From Drosophila persimilis (taxonomy: Eukaryota > Arthropoda > Insecta > Diptera > Drosophilidae), in NCBI RefSeq assembly GCF_003286085.1, contig NW_020825288.1:7874001-7938000 (forward strand): a stretch of 64,000 bases of DNA, given 5' to 3'. The notes beneath the pieces are model-generated. The model had not been told where the DNA came from. It did not search any database and was given only the letters and a program-made list of their open reading frames with translations. A program made the position numbers and the translations under genes. Below, in pieces: positions 37,001-48,589 of this stretch (position 1 is the first letter of the stretch; each line of letters begins with the position of its first letter).

Positions 37001-40000
37001 GCCTTTGCCTCTGCCTTTGCCCCTGCCTTTGCCCCTGCCTTTGCCCCTGCCTTTGCCACTGCCTCTGCCTTTGCCACTCTCGATATTATACAATATTTTT
37101 GCGTTAATATATATGTATGGTACGTACGGGTAAGGCATATCGGCAGCCGTTTTGTAATGGATTTCGATTTGTGGTTCTCAAGTTTTTCTATGAATTTCCC
37201 ATAAACAATTTTCAATTGAAATGCTCTGGCAATTGAACTACTTTTCGTAGGATTTATGCCTTCTAAATTGACTGACGGAATTGGCTTTGCGTAAGTCGCA
37301 AGTAAAATATTGATGAAAAGAGAATAAAGCTGAGGGGGGGCGGACAGCCCGCGAGGAGTGTCTGAAAGACAGTCAAGTGCTTTAGCCATAATGCTCTTGA
37401 TGATCCGCCCCTGAAGCGTGCGTGTCTCTGACAGAAGTCGCGATTAATTGCTGTCACACAGAGGGTCTATAGGGTGTATGGGGTGTATAGGGTGTGTGTG
37501 TGTGTGTGTTATATATTATATGCATAATTAAGCATTGCATTGATGGCTTGATTGATGGACGGCTTGCTTTCGCCTGGCCTCCTTCTCAGCCCCATCGTGC
37601 TGATAACCCACACACACTTCTGAATGGCATAAGTAAGACAGACTTAATTAAACTTTCTGCGACCTTCAGCCTGATAATCATTGCACATACATATGTGTAC
37701 GCACGTACGTACGTTCTCCCATTAAAACATTGTCGTCATCGTAAAAAGTAATCTCAATTTTCCTCTTTTTTCCAGCTTGGGGGACTCACTGAGAACGCCA
37801 TTAAGTAATTTTATCTGCTGCCTGGCAGTGGAGACGTAGCGGAGGAGCAAAGCTTTCGAAGCCATGGATTTCAGAAAATATTTAGGTTTATTGGCTCTCG
37901 TCCTGCTGGCTGTTCTGACGCTCAACGGTCGCCCAGTAGATGCCTGCTCCTGCATGCCCTCGCACCCACAGACGCACTTCTGCAAGGCCGACTATGGTGA
38001 GTCAGCCCCCAGCGAAGGGGCCAATCCTTGGGGAATTCGATAAGTAAATGCCTGCATTTCTTTGACAGTTGTGCAGCTGCGAGTGCTGCGCAAATCGGAC
38101 ACCATCGATCCGGGCAAGACCACCTACAAGGTGCACATCAAGCGCACTTACAAGGCAAGTCCTGTGGCATTGACATTTCTCTGGCGGTTAGAACGTAACG
38201 TAACCCAATACTCTTGCTCTAGGCCACTCCCGAGGCACGTCGCATGCTGCGCGATGGACGTTTGGCCACGCCCAACAGTGACTCCATGTGTGGCATCAGG
38301 CTGGACCTCGGCAAAGTCTACATCATCGCGGGACGCATGCCCACGCTGAACGTGTGCAGCTACTACAAGGAGTACACCAAGATGACCATCACCGAGCGCC
38401 ACGGATTCAGCGGCGGCTACGGCAAGAGCTGCAATTGCACCGTGAGTATCTGCCCACGGGGGGATCTGTGGTTCGAGCTAACTGGTTCCCCTTCCCTCCC
38501 ACCCCCACAAAAGGTATCACCCTGCTTTGGCCAGCAGTGCCTGCGACATCGAGAGTACTCCGATGGCTGCAAGTGGTCGCCGTTCGGCAAGTGCGAGCGC
38601 GACTACAGCGCCTGCATGCCCCATGTGACGCACACGGTGAACGGCAGCATCTCCCGGTGCCGCTGGCGGCGCACGCAACTCTACAGAAAGTGCCTCAGCA
38701 ATCCGTAGGCGGATAGGGCGCCCCCAATCCCCCTAATCCTTGTTATGCTACCGTTTCTCTCTGTCCAGAGCTTTAATACGTACGTTATGCCTAATGTGTT
38801 ATTTATTAATTGATGCTTTTGAAATGTAACCGAGCTTCGAACAGCTACTTAATTAGTGTCTAGCTTTTAATGTTTATCGTTTATACCGTGTACACTTACC
38901 AAATCGCGTGGATTCGGGAAGAAGGTCTGCTCGATCAGTGGGAAGCCGTCGCGGCCCAGACGCCGCTGCAGCTGCAGCAGATGCGAGAACACCCAGGGTT
39001 TGTCCTACAACCAAAACAGAACAGAATATCAGTTTCCATCACTCCGAGTTTCGGTTTCGATTTTACGACTCACCTGAAACTGGTAGATCGAATGCAGCGA
39101 ATTGATACTGGGCACTCCGCCGTACTTGAGTCCGAGAATGGTGGAACGGAAGTCACTGGAACCGTCACGCGGCGGCTGGCGTATCAACACGAAGTCCGGC
39201 CGAAAGGAGCGCGCAACCTGTTTGTTGGTGTGATATTCCAAAATGAATAAATAAACAAAAGGGAATTTAATTAGATTATAGAACGCTACATGCAAAACGA
39301 TCGAAACACACACTTTTTTGTAATTTTTTAATTGGAAAATATATGAATAAAAAGAATTTCATTTAGAGATATTGTTGGATTAGCAGAAAACCATTTGGAC
39401 TTTAATTTGCTAGTAAACTGATAGATACTCGTACATCTAGATAACTCGGGATCTATTCATTCAGTAAAATAACATTTGACAATTCTTGTTGATCAAAGAA
39501 AATAGTTCAAACTCTGATAGAATGGTCGATAAATTCTTGTCCTATCGATCGGCAGTAAGTTCATCAAATGACCGCTGATATCTGTGGCGGCGCCCCAGCA
39601 GCCGTTGAGTAGACATGTAAAAAGCATGTAGAATCTGTATTTCTAGGTGTCTCCCGAACATGTAATGTACAAATGTCAAGTGGCGATTACTCGTGAGGTG
39701 AGATATCGTAAAGTATCGTTATTTAAATACAGAAAGTCTTGGATGTCTACTGTCCATTGCAGATCAACCAAAAATTCTCGTCAAAACTATGTCAAAAGAG
39801 TTATTTGTAATAGATCTTGCCCCTTCTGAATGTGTTGTGACTTAATCGCTTCCGTTTTGGGTGTAAAAGAGATCGCTGTCAAAGAAGTAGTTTTGGTGCT
39901 TTTGGGGCCAAACAGTCCACGCACACATCAACCATTTGGGACGATTTAGGCCAGATCTTTGAGAGTTCTGTAACAAATGTGAAGGTGCTTGAATATCTGC

Positions 40001-41384
40001 ACTTTATGGGCTCGGAGATGCCTATTTCTATGCGTTTCCAGCTTCTGACTAATTTTCATATACCCCTTCAAGGGACCTGCAAATAGCTGTCTTATTGATA
40101 TGTTTAGTAATAAATATCTACAAAACATTGATCCAGTATACTCGTTAGATACGCATTATTTACTGCATTTGAATACGTTTCTATATATCTACGCTGCTTA
40201 TCGCAATATCCCGGCCGACCCCCAAGTGCGTCGCAGTTGTGCCACAAGTGTTTTTTTTAGTGCCATTGAGATGCGCCATCGTTGAGCCAACAAAAGAACG
40301 ACTCGAGAATAAATAGTGAAAAATAGAGCGCCAGAGTGTCGAGAGCTCAGAGCTGGACAAACAGCGAGACAATGGCAGTTGATAGACTGGCAACGCTTAA
40401 GTAGTGGTCGGACGATGGATTAATCCCGCTGCTGCCTGGCCACCGAAGTCCTTGAGCCACACAACCGCACGGCTTATATATGTAGTCCTGGTGGAAATAC
40501 AGACGACAGAGGACAGATGACAGCCTGGCGGGCAATAAACGCACAAACGGATAACTAAGGACTAAAGCGACTGGCCATTGCACTAATTAACCGCAAACAG
40601 GCCAGGCGCCAAGGATAACTTACCCGAGTGCCGCTGCGGTAGGCGGCCATGGTGACTACCGGTCCGGTATCGGCGCTGGAGACCACCGTAATGTCCTGCG
40701 GAAGCACACGGAGACACAGACAAACACGAACAAGGATTATGCCGATTACCGAAGTGGTCCCTTAGGCGCCGCAGCTTACCCTGAACTCGGCCTGCTCCAC
40801 GCGTATATCGAAATCGCCGTGCAGCCGCTTGCCCCGGAAGTACTTGGACCAGTCCGTGTTCTGGTCATCCAGCACCAGGAGCGTGAAGTACTTATCCTTG
40901 TTGAAGGCCGGTGTCCGTTGTGTGGCGCTCTGGACAGCAGCTCCTGTTGGGAAGAGATTATATGCCAGAACATGGACCAGGGACTTCAATCTACAGAATT
41001 TTGCCAGATCATACCCAGTATGGAGGCGCCCTGATCTCGGGCGGCACCCGTCAGGCTCTGCACTCGCTGCAGCAGGCTCTCGCGCGACTTGGCCGGACTG
41101 GTGGGGGCACTGACACCACGCGGTGGTGCCGGAGCCGCTGTTGTCGGCGCCTTGCCGGCCCCGAAGCTCAGCGACAGCTCCGGAGCGGCTCCAGCCGGTT
41201 GCCCCGGTGCCGGCGGAGGTGGCATATTGGGTGGCCCGCCGCCGACCGGCACCGGCGGCTTCGTGGGCTGGTCCTGGATGGGACGAGCCGCTGGCGGCAA
41301 GCTATTGGGATCGACATCGTCGACCTCGGAAGACAAGTCTCCCGAGCTGAATCTGCGCATCATCGTGTGTGGGGTGGAATGCAT
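22084..41384 (-). CDS. Syn: Synapsin, synaptic-vesicle phosphoprotein
   Basis: Coding exons: 41363-41015, 40943-40780, 40695-40624, 39217-39074, 39004-38900, 27343-27126, 26740-26644, 25209-25042, 24973-23512 and 22424-22084, all in phase. From Met at 41363 there are 582 residues to a UAG (24544-24542), then 456 more to the final stop, 1039 in all including the stop position; a further in-frame ATG at 41384 makes the start uncertain. Visible parts: domain A RRFS phosphosite at residues 3-6; proline-rich linker; domain C ATP-grasp fold (about 120-410) with GAGHCHGG-like [13 protein letters not shown] and [13 protein letters not shown]; then a Ser/Pro-rich tail. Synapsin tethers and clusters synaptic vesicles at presynaptic terminals. 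Timp lies in the 11.6-kb intron 38899-27344. Confidence 0.97.
22425..23511. other. Syn: Last Synapsin intron, with a candidate 50-nt alternative exon
   Basis: Donor GGTAATTA after ...RSESN at 23512 and acceptor TTGCAG before 22424. Within it, minus-strand 23127-23078 is framed by CCCTCTCTCTCAG and GTAAGT. A GTT run lies at 22964-22980. Confidence 0.75.
24542..24544 (-). promoter_or_regulatory. Syn: Readthrough UAG stop codon of Synapsin
   Basis: The codon after ...GIFGDM is UAG, followed directly by GAA and an open frame of 456 codons that runs across a further intron to a proper stop. Drosophila synapsin is a classic case of stop-codon readthrough giving short and long isoforms; the same arrangement is seen here. 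The extension keeps protein-like text ([17 protein letters not shown]) rather than UTR composition. Confidence 0.92.
25210..26643. other. Syn: Synapsin intron, 1.4 kb
   Basis: Flanked by exons ending ...KTWVDE (26644) and starting ISELFGG (25209). Apart from a short CA run near 25722-25735 I see no feature in it. Confidence 0.7.
26741..27125. other. Syn: Synapsin intron, 385 nt, with short tandem repeats
   Basis: It splits a methionine codon (AT at 27126, G at 26740). It holds three 10-mers AGCAGGCCAC around 26988-27017 and four 8-mers GCATTCGG/GCATTCAG around 27060-27090. Confidence 0.75.
29273..29320. repeat. Perfect 16-bp inverted repeat (hairpin)
   Basis: GATTGCGTTTGGTATT at 29273-29288 is exactly complementary to AATACCAAACGCAATC at 29305-29320, separated by a 16-nt loop. 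It lies directly upstream of the candidate Timp 5' exon. Confidence 0.9.
29321..29550 (+). promoter_or_regulatory. Timp: Candidate noncoding first exon and promoter of Timp
   Basis: Plus-strand sequence here has 5'-UTR-like character (A-rich, no long ORF) and ends in a good splice donor, CAAAG|GTAAAAA at about 29549. A strong acceptor, TTTTTTCCAG, ends at 37775, about 90 nt before the Timp ATG, showing that Timp has an upstream exon somewhere. Upstream, GA-rich tracts and three GAGTGGGAT copies (29179, 29191, 29266) fit a regulated promoter. Pairing these two sites is inference. Confidence 0.4.
33850..34560. repeat. Diverged tandem repeat of about 175 bp, about 4-5 copies
   Basis: Units beginning GAACCAAAGGGTTCTAGAAC start at 33889, 34064 and 34239 (exact 175-nt spacing), with shortened copies near 34360 and 34521. 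Shared landmarks in each: AGTAGCTT, a TCTTAAACTT block and AAAATTTGTAGCTGG. No open frame is shared. Confidence 0.85.
35707..35782. repeat. 12-bp GGGGCAGTAGCA minisatellite
   Basis: About six units of a 12-bp GC-rich repeat with GCAGTG variants. Confidence 0.9.
36992..37077. repeat. 12-bp GCCTTTGCCCCT minisatellite
   Basis: About seven units of a pyrimidine-rich 12-bp repeat with 6-bp sub-periodicity, about 0.8 kb before the Timp start codon. Confidence 0.9.
37864..38708 (+). CDS. Timp: Tissue inhibitor of metalloproteinases
   Basis: Four coding exons, 37864-37996, 38069-38154, 38223-38441 and 38514-38708, run in phase and give 210 residues. A signal peptide ends before CSCMP, the diagnostic TIMP N-terminus whose first cysteine chelates the metalloproteinase zinc. 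Further conserved cysteines follow in the netrin-like (OB-fold) domain and in the C-terminal domain ([15 protein letters not shown]). Timp is secreted and inhibits matrix metalloproteinases, so it acts in basement-membrane remodelling and adhesion. It is nested on the opposite strand inside a Synapsin intron, an arrangement also found for vertebrate SYN/TIMP pairs. Intron 2 has a GC donor (AAG|GCAAGT). Only 191 nt separate its stop from the Synapsin exon ending at 38900, and I see no AATAAA in that space. Confidence 0.97.
39218..40623. other. Syn: Synapsin intron, 1.4 kb
   Basis: Between exons ending ...YRSGTR (40624) and starting VARSF (39217). It holds one TACTCGTA octamer (39426-39433). 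Nothing else is recognised. Confidence 0.7.
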
Positions 41385-44300
41385 TATTGGTTGGGTGGGT
41401 GGGTGTGTGGTTGGGTGGTGATTGATTGATTGATCGCCGGACGAGTGGACAAGTCAAATTGTGCAGCGCAGTTGAGTGGTTGGGCAAAAGAGTACGTAAA
41501 CGAGAACATACAAAGTTCCACAAGAGAGAGACAGAGAGAGAGAGAGAGAGCGATATGGAGAAAGAGAGAGAGAGAGAGATGGGGAAAGAATAGACAAACA
41601 TATGAAATTTCAAATTAGTTTCGTTCATCGGAGCCCCGCCCGCCCCAAGCAGGAACTAGCACTTGGGACTGGGGGCACTTCCATTTTAAGGTCTTTACCT
41701 TCTCTTCAGGAAATTAACATTGGAAGTGAAGCTAGTTTTGAACGATGAGAAATTCAGGGTGCTGCTTTTCGCTTCCTTCGAGTTGCGGCACGCCGAAAAA
41801 AAGGGGAAATACAAAGTAGATTTTATTGCTACGTTTTCGGTTTCACTTAACGCATAACAATTAGCTAGAGTGCTTTCAATTTTGGCATTCACTTAACGAT
41901 TTCCCGAATTAATAGTGCATAGACATTGATCGTACTTCAAGGCATAAAGTTATTTAAAGCGTCACATATTTAAACATAAAAATAAAGCCACTTAAACACA
42001 CATATGTAGTATCTGTCTAGCTAGCTGTCTAACTGTTTCTCATCTGGTTTCTAGCAAAGGATTTCCCACCTGAGATGGGAGAAGTTTCTGGCTTGAGTTT
42101 CAGCGTGGTCCACGCGGCGTATGCGCAATGCGGCCACTTCGAATGTGAATTTTCACAGTGAAAGATGGTAAAAATCGTAAAAAATCATCACAAAGTGCGG
42201 CAATTATGTTTGCCCTCTGCAATGGACTGGCAGTTAAACCCATTTCAAATTTCATATGTCAGCTGGTTAGGATAACGATTAGTATTTTTGATCATGTTTT
42301 TGTATTTAATGAACTCTCTAATGCTGTCGTCTGCAGCTTCGTTTCACTTACAGAACTGCCCGGAGCAATGGGTTAAGTAGACCATGAAATTGCAAAAAAG
42401 TTGCTTTTGCTAATTGGAAAATGCTGTGAATGAGTGGCAGAGTCAAAGAACGGACGGAGGTACAGGTGGTTGGTGAGTGAAAACTAAAAATCCATTTTAA
42501 AAGTTGCAATTAGAAAAGATTAAACAAAAAGTTAATTAAATTATGCGACCACTGCGAGCAGAAAATAAAAATAAATGGCACATGGGAATGGGAGAATGAG
42601 CTGGAAGTTGGGGGGTGGAGTAAGCTCTTGCAACAGGTGCACCAGCCAAGGACACTTTGAGGACAATGGCCGGCAAGTGCAAATGCAAAGCTTCGACGGC
42701 AAACAGCAGTCACTAAAAAACAGCCATTATATTGCCAAGAGTCCTTTGTGCGGCGCAAAGCAACGAAAATCAATTCCAGCCAAGGATGGGGCTACGGTTG
42801 GGTGCTGGGTGGAGGCCTTAGGTGCCCTGTCAACAGTGTCAGACACTTGTAGACCAGAATGTCGCACAACGTCATCGTGTATTTTGTGGATTTATTGTCG
42901 AGGCCCGGGGGCCTCTACAGGCACTTGAAACTTTTCAGCCCGACATCAGGGGGTTCGGGGGCACGTGCCACACAGAGTCATGCCCGCGGGCACAATTTGG
43001 AATTATGCGTGTGGTGCTTCTCATTTGATTGAAGTTTCGTGCGGCCGCTTTAAAAAACATATAAAACATAATGGAAAACTTAAAATTTGAGCCAAGGCGA
43101 AGCAGGGGCAGGTGAAGATATGGTACGGTGACGGATACGTGTGACAGCCAAGCTTTTGGTGAGTTGGTGAGTTAGAGTTATACATAGTTAGAGGGCGGTG
43201 GGTGGCTAGTCTTACCGGTGGCGGGGCGCAGATTCGCCCACACCCAGCAGTTGCAATGGCGCTAATATTGACAGTGGTCGACAATGGAGTCGAACAGTGG
43301 GCCTCGGATGCTCGCTGAAGGTCGGATTCGCTTTCCTAAAGAACCTTTTATGCTTGCTGTTCAAATCTGAAATGAAAGCGGGGGAGAATACATAAAAAAA
43401 AGGGTTGAAAACTTCTGTGAGACTTGAAGCCCGATTGTCGTGCTGAAAACTATCACAAAACAAACGGACCGAACAACAAAGAGCGGAGAAGCCCGGCTAT
43501 CAGACTGCTGTCCAACCAACTGGACGAGTGACTGACTGACTGACTGGCTGACTGGCTGCCATCTCTAGGGACAACTGGCTGTCGCCTTTGTGGCTGGCAG
43601 CAACTGGATGGCAAGCCAAAGATTGTTTTTGGTTCATTGCACTGACACTGGCCGCTAACTAGGACAAAGCAGAGCGGCAGGGATCCGACTACCCAACTGT
43701 ATGTAAATAAATGTGGTCCCTGGCAGCTCCCTAAGTAACACCTAAACAAATCATCATACTCCCACCACCCCAGCTACAGAAGTGTGCGAAAATTGCGTTA
43801 ATATGTCCCAGGGCACATCAGAAGTGCCTGCTACAAAAATCTCTAAAATATGTATGCCAAAGCAGGAGTTGTGCAACCAATTGAGGGTCAAAACGGCTCC
43901 TCGAGGGAGAGAGACGGGACTCTGCTGGAGACTGTTCGTGCCTGATGAGATGTACATAATTTGAAAGTCATTACAAAGGCAAAAATATCCAATTTGAGAG
44001 CCCTAATCCCATCCATGACATAAGCCTTCCTAATAATAATCCTGTGGCTGGGCGGAAGCCGAGGACGCCACAGAGTCTGCGGCGTTAAACTGTCTCCGCT
44101 CTTGGCGCCCACACTCGCCGAGGACCATCCTTGAGGTGCTCTGCTCTCTCTGCAGCCGGGCTGCACTTGCCACAGACACATGTGCCGCTCTGGTATGACA
44201 TTTGGCATTTGGCTGGTCGTGCAATGAAATGTCAAAGTTCAGCGCCTGGCAGTGCCGTGAGCCTCACGAGTAGGCCGGCAGGCCTAAAAATTGCCAGTGA

Positions 44301-47300
44301 CAGAGCCCCGAATCGATTTCATTATTGATGGCCCCAATTGTTTGTTTGTTTGTCTATCTATCCGGCTCGGCTTTGTCTCCGCCAAAGACTGAGCTCTTAT
44401 TTACCGAGCTACTTGAAGCCTGATTAAATTATACTCCAGTTGTGGCTGTGGAGCCTCGTTCTCGTTTGCGTCCAAATTAGGTTGGACAGAGCCATCAACT
44501 GTCTGGCTTTGAAGGGCATCGGGGCTCTCCCAAATGTAAGCCCTTATATAATTCATTCGCATTGCTTTTCCTGCCAGTGAAACTGATTCGGGGTATATTT
44601 TTCGGATGCCAGGCTGTCTGCCAGTCCCTGGTCCTCTCTCTCTAGGGCCGTGTGTATGTGTGAAAACTTTTTGAATTAATAATCACAGTAACGTGTTGAG
44701 GTTCTCGGTTGTCGGTTCTCGGTTTTCGGTTCTCCGTTCTCGGTCCTGTTCAGTTATGCTTCTTCTTTGCCCCGCATCCACTTTTGTGGAGTGTGGCCTG
44801 AAGTGCTTCTGGGCTGTTGGCCCGCAACTTTTTGGTAGCCAGCACAAATCTGTGCTGGATAAAAAAACTTTATGGAATGGCTTAACCTCTGGTCGAGCGG
44901 GTTCTTGGGGTTATTTGGTGTCGGGTTCAACTCAGTCAGCCACCGCAATCCATCAACGTCAGGGCGAAATTAAAGTTCTCCTTTAGACTGCAGCTTAAGC
45001 CGCTGCATTACTGTCAACTGTGTAGTTATATAAACTGCAATGGGGAAAAGGAAAGCCAGCGAAAGAGTCGTTTTCCGAAGAGGAAGCCACAACCGGAGTC
45101 GGAGCCCCCCCTGGAGCTATGTTTAACCCATTTTCGTGCGGCATTTCCTTTCGACTGACTGTGCGTTGGCCCGTCATAAAACAGGGCTTAATGTCTTTTC
45201 GATGGTAATTAAAAATGTCAACTCTGCATCAAGTCTGGGTGTCGCAGTCGGGGGAGTCCAGGGGATAGATGGTGTGACTGTTAGCCAACACGCAAATTGT
45301 TTTGATTCTCTGACTCGTCTAAAGTTTAGCTCTGCCTGACTCTTCCTCGACGTTTTGGGGTCAAAGACTTGCGCAGCCTACCACAAAATTGTCGCTCCAC
45401 ATAGAGTCCCCTCACAAAACCCCAAACAATTTTCCGTTGCATACTTTTCTGCGGGCAGCTTAAAATAGTTTTCACTCGTTTGCTGTGTGCGGATCTGGGA
45501 TATTAATTATTATTTTTTTCCCCAACAATTAGCTGTATTAAAAGCACCCACGGGACCCCTGCTGGCAGTGGGTTTGTGGGTTAGCAGGTTGCGTACTCCG
45601 CAGAAGGCTTTAATCGTCGGCTAAGTCACGTTGCTGTTGGCCCGCTCGCTTTTTGTTTTACTTGTAATTCAATAAAGCTATGTTGCCTCTTCTATCCTCT
45701 GGGCCCCGGGCTGGGGCTCCGCCGTTTTGTTGTTACGGCGTCTGTCTACGCTTATCACGTACAAACACAGACACACACTAATGCACATGCACATACACAC
45801 AAAAATACACACTCACGCACACACACACACACACACAGAGATAGTCCGTGCAAACAACGCTGACTGGCTGATACAGAAATTTTATACAAGTATTTTTCTT
45901 TAGCCGTGTTTCGATTTTTTTGGCAGTTCTTTCGTTCGAGTTCGAGTTGCACTTTTTACCAATAGAATTTTCCTGGCCACGAATTCCGTTTGCAATGCGC
46001 CAAAATCTCACTGGAGTTGTGGAATAAACTTTAATGCTGTTTTTGGGAAAGATCAAAAGTGAACACAAATGATATTTTTGGACAAAATTTTAAAGACAAG
46101 TCTGCGCCTTGGAATTTTGAGAGCAAATTGGTGTTGGCTGAACTGTCGACGACGGTGATGAAATTTTCACTGAGCAGCAAATTGGGTTTTTTGTATAAGA
46201 ATTTCCCACCAAACGGAAAATGAGTGTAAAGGCATGTGAGTCCATCCAGAGAGAGAGAGAGAGCGCGAGCAGGAGAGGGATTAAATAGAGAGAGTAACTA
46301 TTGTGGTAATGTAACTAAATTTTTAGTTAAAACAAATGGAATTTATTTAATTTAATAGAATTAAATAATATATACCCCAAATACATAGACTTTTAATTAA
46401 AAAATCCCAAAAAAACCTCAAAATGTGCCGTTATTTATGGTCAGTTAACTAACACTGGCTGCTCTCTTGCTGGTCATCCCCTTTGGAGCTGCTGCGCATG
46501 AGTCGCATGGAGAGAGCAACGGGCGTATCGATTCATTGAAGTCTGCGTTACGCTACAAACGCCAGCAACCACCCCAAACACACACACACACACAGATGAC
46601 ACGCACATGGCTTTCCTTTTTATCAGCAAGTGATAAAAACTGTGGTGGAAAAGGGGCTCGGCTCAGGCCAGAGCGCCAAGACTGCAGTTTGAAAACCGTT
46701 TTCCAGCGATCTGGCAGCGCTATGCCAAACGACCAGCCACAGAGGAAACGGCAAAAACAAACGAAAGATGTGACCAAAAAGAATGGGAGAGAGAGAGAGA
46801 GAGAGCGACGGGAAAAAACGAAAACAAAACAAGCAGCGAAGCTGAAAATGAAGCTAAAGAGCAGCAAAGCTTGGCTCAGAGCCAGCACGTTGCCAGTTTC
46901 AGTTGCCAACAAACCCTCGATCCGTTCAGTCGAATCCAACGTGTCAAGCGGAACATAAAGCAGTGCATTTCATTCAGAGTTCTTTCCAGTTTACGCGTTT
47001 TATAGTTCTAGCCAAGTCAGCAGCCACAGTGCCAGCAGAGGTAGCTGATCTTAGCCATTCCAATAACAAACAAAATGAGCAACAAGCAAACAAAAAACAC
47101 CCACAATAAGTAAACAATAAGCTGTTGCATAAAACTTGTTTTCACGTGTCTCTAAAAAAGAGCTGCGAAAAACTGAAGCCTCCAACGAGAGCGAACCCTT
47201 CAAAGTGAACCCAAAAACACATATATAAATAAATAAATATTTAAACATATAAAATTGTGGCTGATTATGGATAATTTCAAGCGGTTTTGTTTCCTGAATA

Positions 47301-48589
47301 TTTTCAAAGTTGAACTTTAAATGGAATAATTTTAGAGCGCTGCGATTTTGCTCGAATCTGCGAGAATCTGTGTCTCTTAAGAGAAGTCTCTCTTCGGCTG
47401 GTTGTCGCTCTCTTAGTTGCTCTGGCTCTCCCCAGCTTAAGTTAGTTGTTTTTTTTTTGTTTAATAAAAATGACTAAGTTTTTGCTGAAAGCTTTTGCCT
47501 AGAGCGAGTATTGCATATTGTGGCTGAGAGGTTGCATAAAAAAATGTTTTAATTTGAGAGATATTTTGAGAATACATATGTGTGTGTGTGACCAGGTGTT
47601 CGTGTGTTCGTGTGGGTGTGTGTTGGCCATTTCCGCTCGAATTTATTGTCATAAATCACATGTTTGGGTAATAAATAACTTTGGGCACTAAAAAAACATA
47701 GAAATCAAAGTAAAACATATATTTGAAACATTTTCGAATCTATATCCAAGTCCACTTCAAGCATAAATGTCACATTCCAATAATTGTTAGCCTTTGGACA
47801 TTGCTTAATTGTCGTTTTTCGAGCAAATGACGTAAGCGAGAGCCTCCAATCTGCTCTGCTCTCAGCAATGTCAGTTTGCCGGACAAATATATATTTTGAA
47901 CAAACTTGTTTTCAGCATTCCGACTCATTGTTTCATTCGAAACCATTTGCGAAACCTTTTTTCCCAGTAAACGGGCGGCTTATTAGACACAGATCAATAG
48001 GGTCGGGGTCGTCTTGGCGCGATAAAGAAATCAGAGTACGTGAGAGAGGTAGATGCGTTCGGAGAGGAAACTCCCCAGATGGAGAGAGCATATTAAAAGA
48101 TTAGAAATAGAAAACTGATGCACTTGTGTCACGTTTCCGTACTTAAAAGTTTCCTAGAAAGTTATGCCCCGAAAGCCACAAAAATCTCGAAATCATCTTG
48201 AAAATGCAGCAGTCGAGTAGATGAAAACGAGGCGATAAACCGCAACCGCAGAGCAATACTTTAGGTTGGGGGTTGGCTACGTTAACAGATCCGTTTTCAG
48301 TTCAGTTCAACTTAATTATTGTTCTCCACATAGTTACGTTGACTCATGCCCATCGGTGGATGAGTAATTTGCGAGTGACTTTTGCTGGAATGCAGCTGCC
48401 GACTGACTGACGGACTGACAACTGCGTGAGCTGCATGAAATTAGCCATAATCAAAGCCAAACAATTTGCACAATTGCTCAATTGGTTGATAAACGAATGG
48501 GTTTTTCCAGTTGCCCAAAAGGATACAGCGACGCCTCGACCAGCACCTCCTGTCCAAACAAAAGACTCGGGCAACGAACGCGCCTCACG
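41385..48589. other. Upstream region between Synapsin and the ZP-domain gene
   Basis: Divergent intergenic space of 7.2 kb that should hold the Synapsin promoter and 5' UTR (minus) and the ZP gene's promoter (plus). Seen: GA tracts at 41524-41579, 46252-46263 and 46789-46806, a CA run at 45818-45837, a GGTTCTC repeat near 44700-44745, and a candidate acceptor TTTTTCCAG ending at 48512 just before the ZP start exon, which hints at an upstream noncoding exon. No coding gene is supported. Confidence 0.55.
41524..41579. promoter_or_regulatory. GA-tract cluster upstream of Synapsin
   Basis: Two (GA)n runs separated by a short spacer lie 140-195 nt above the Synapsin start codon. They match the binding sequence of GAGA factor; a promoter role is inference. 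Confidence 0.4.

Larger units (their letters stand above)
27344..38899. other. Syn: 11.6-kb Synapsin intron hosting Timp
   Basis: Minus-strand donor GTAAGT at 38899 and acceptor TTGCAG before 27343. Apart from Timp it holds a CpG-richer, GAGA-rich region at 28980-29560 (candidate Timp first exon), a diverged tandem repeat of about 175 bp at 33850-34560, homopolymers (12 G at 32988-32999, 15 C at 33408-33422) and 12-bp minisatellites at 35707-35782 and 36992-37077. I saw no other gene in it. Confidence 0.8.

Noticed and set aside
35707-37077. Regularly spaced short repeats resembling a CRISPR array
   Set aside because: Units are contiguous 12-mers without unique spacers, in a eukaryotic intron.
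46467-46958. 163-codon plus-strand ORF upstream of the ZP gene
   Set aside because: Composition follows CA, GA and AAAC simple repeats; no protein-like features. It could be part of a 5' UTR but is not a supported CDS.
48482-48589. Upstream in-frame ATG for the ZP protein
   Set aside because: The extension would put 36 hydrophilic residues in front of a clear signal peptide, and a likely splice acceptor lies at 48512 within it.
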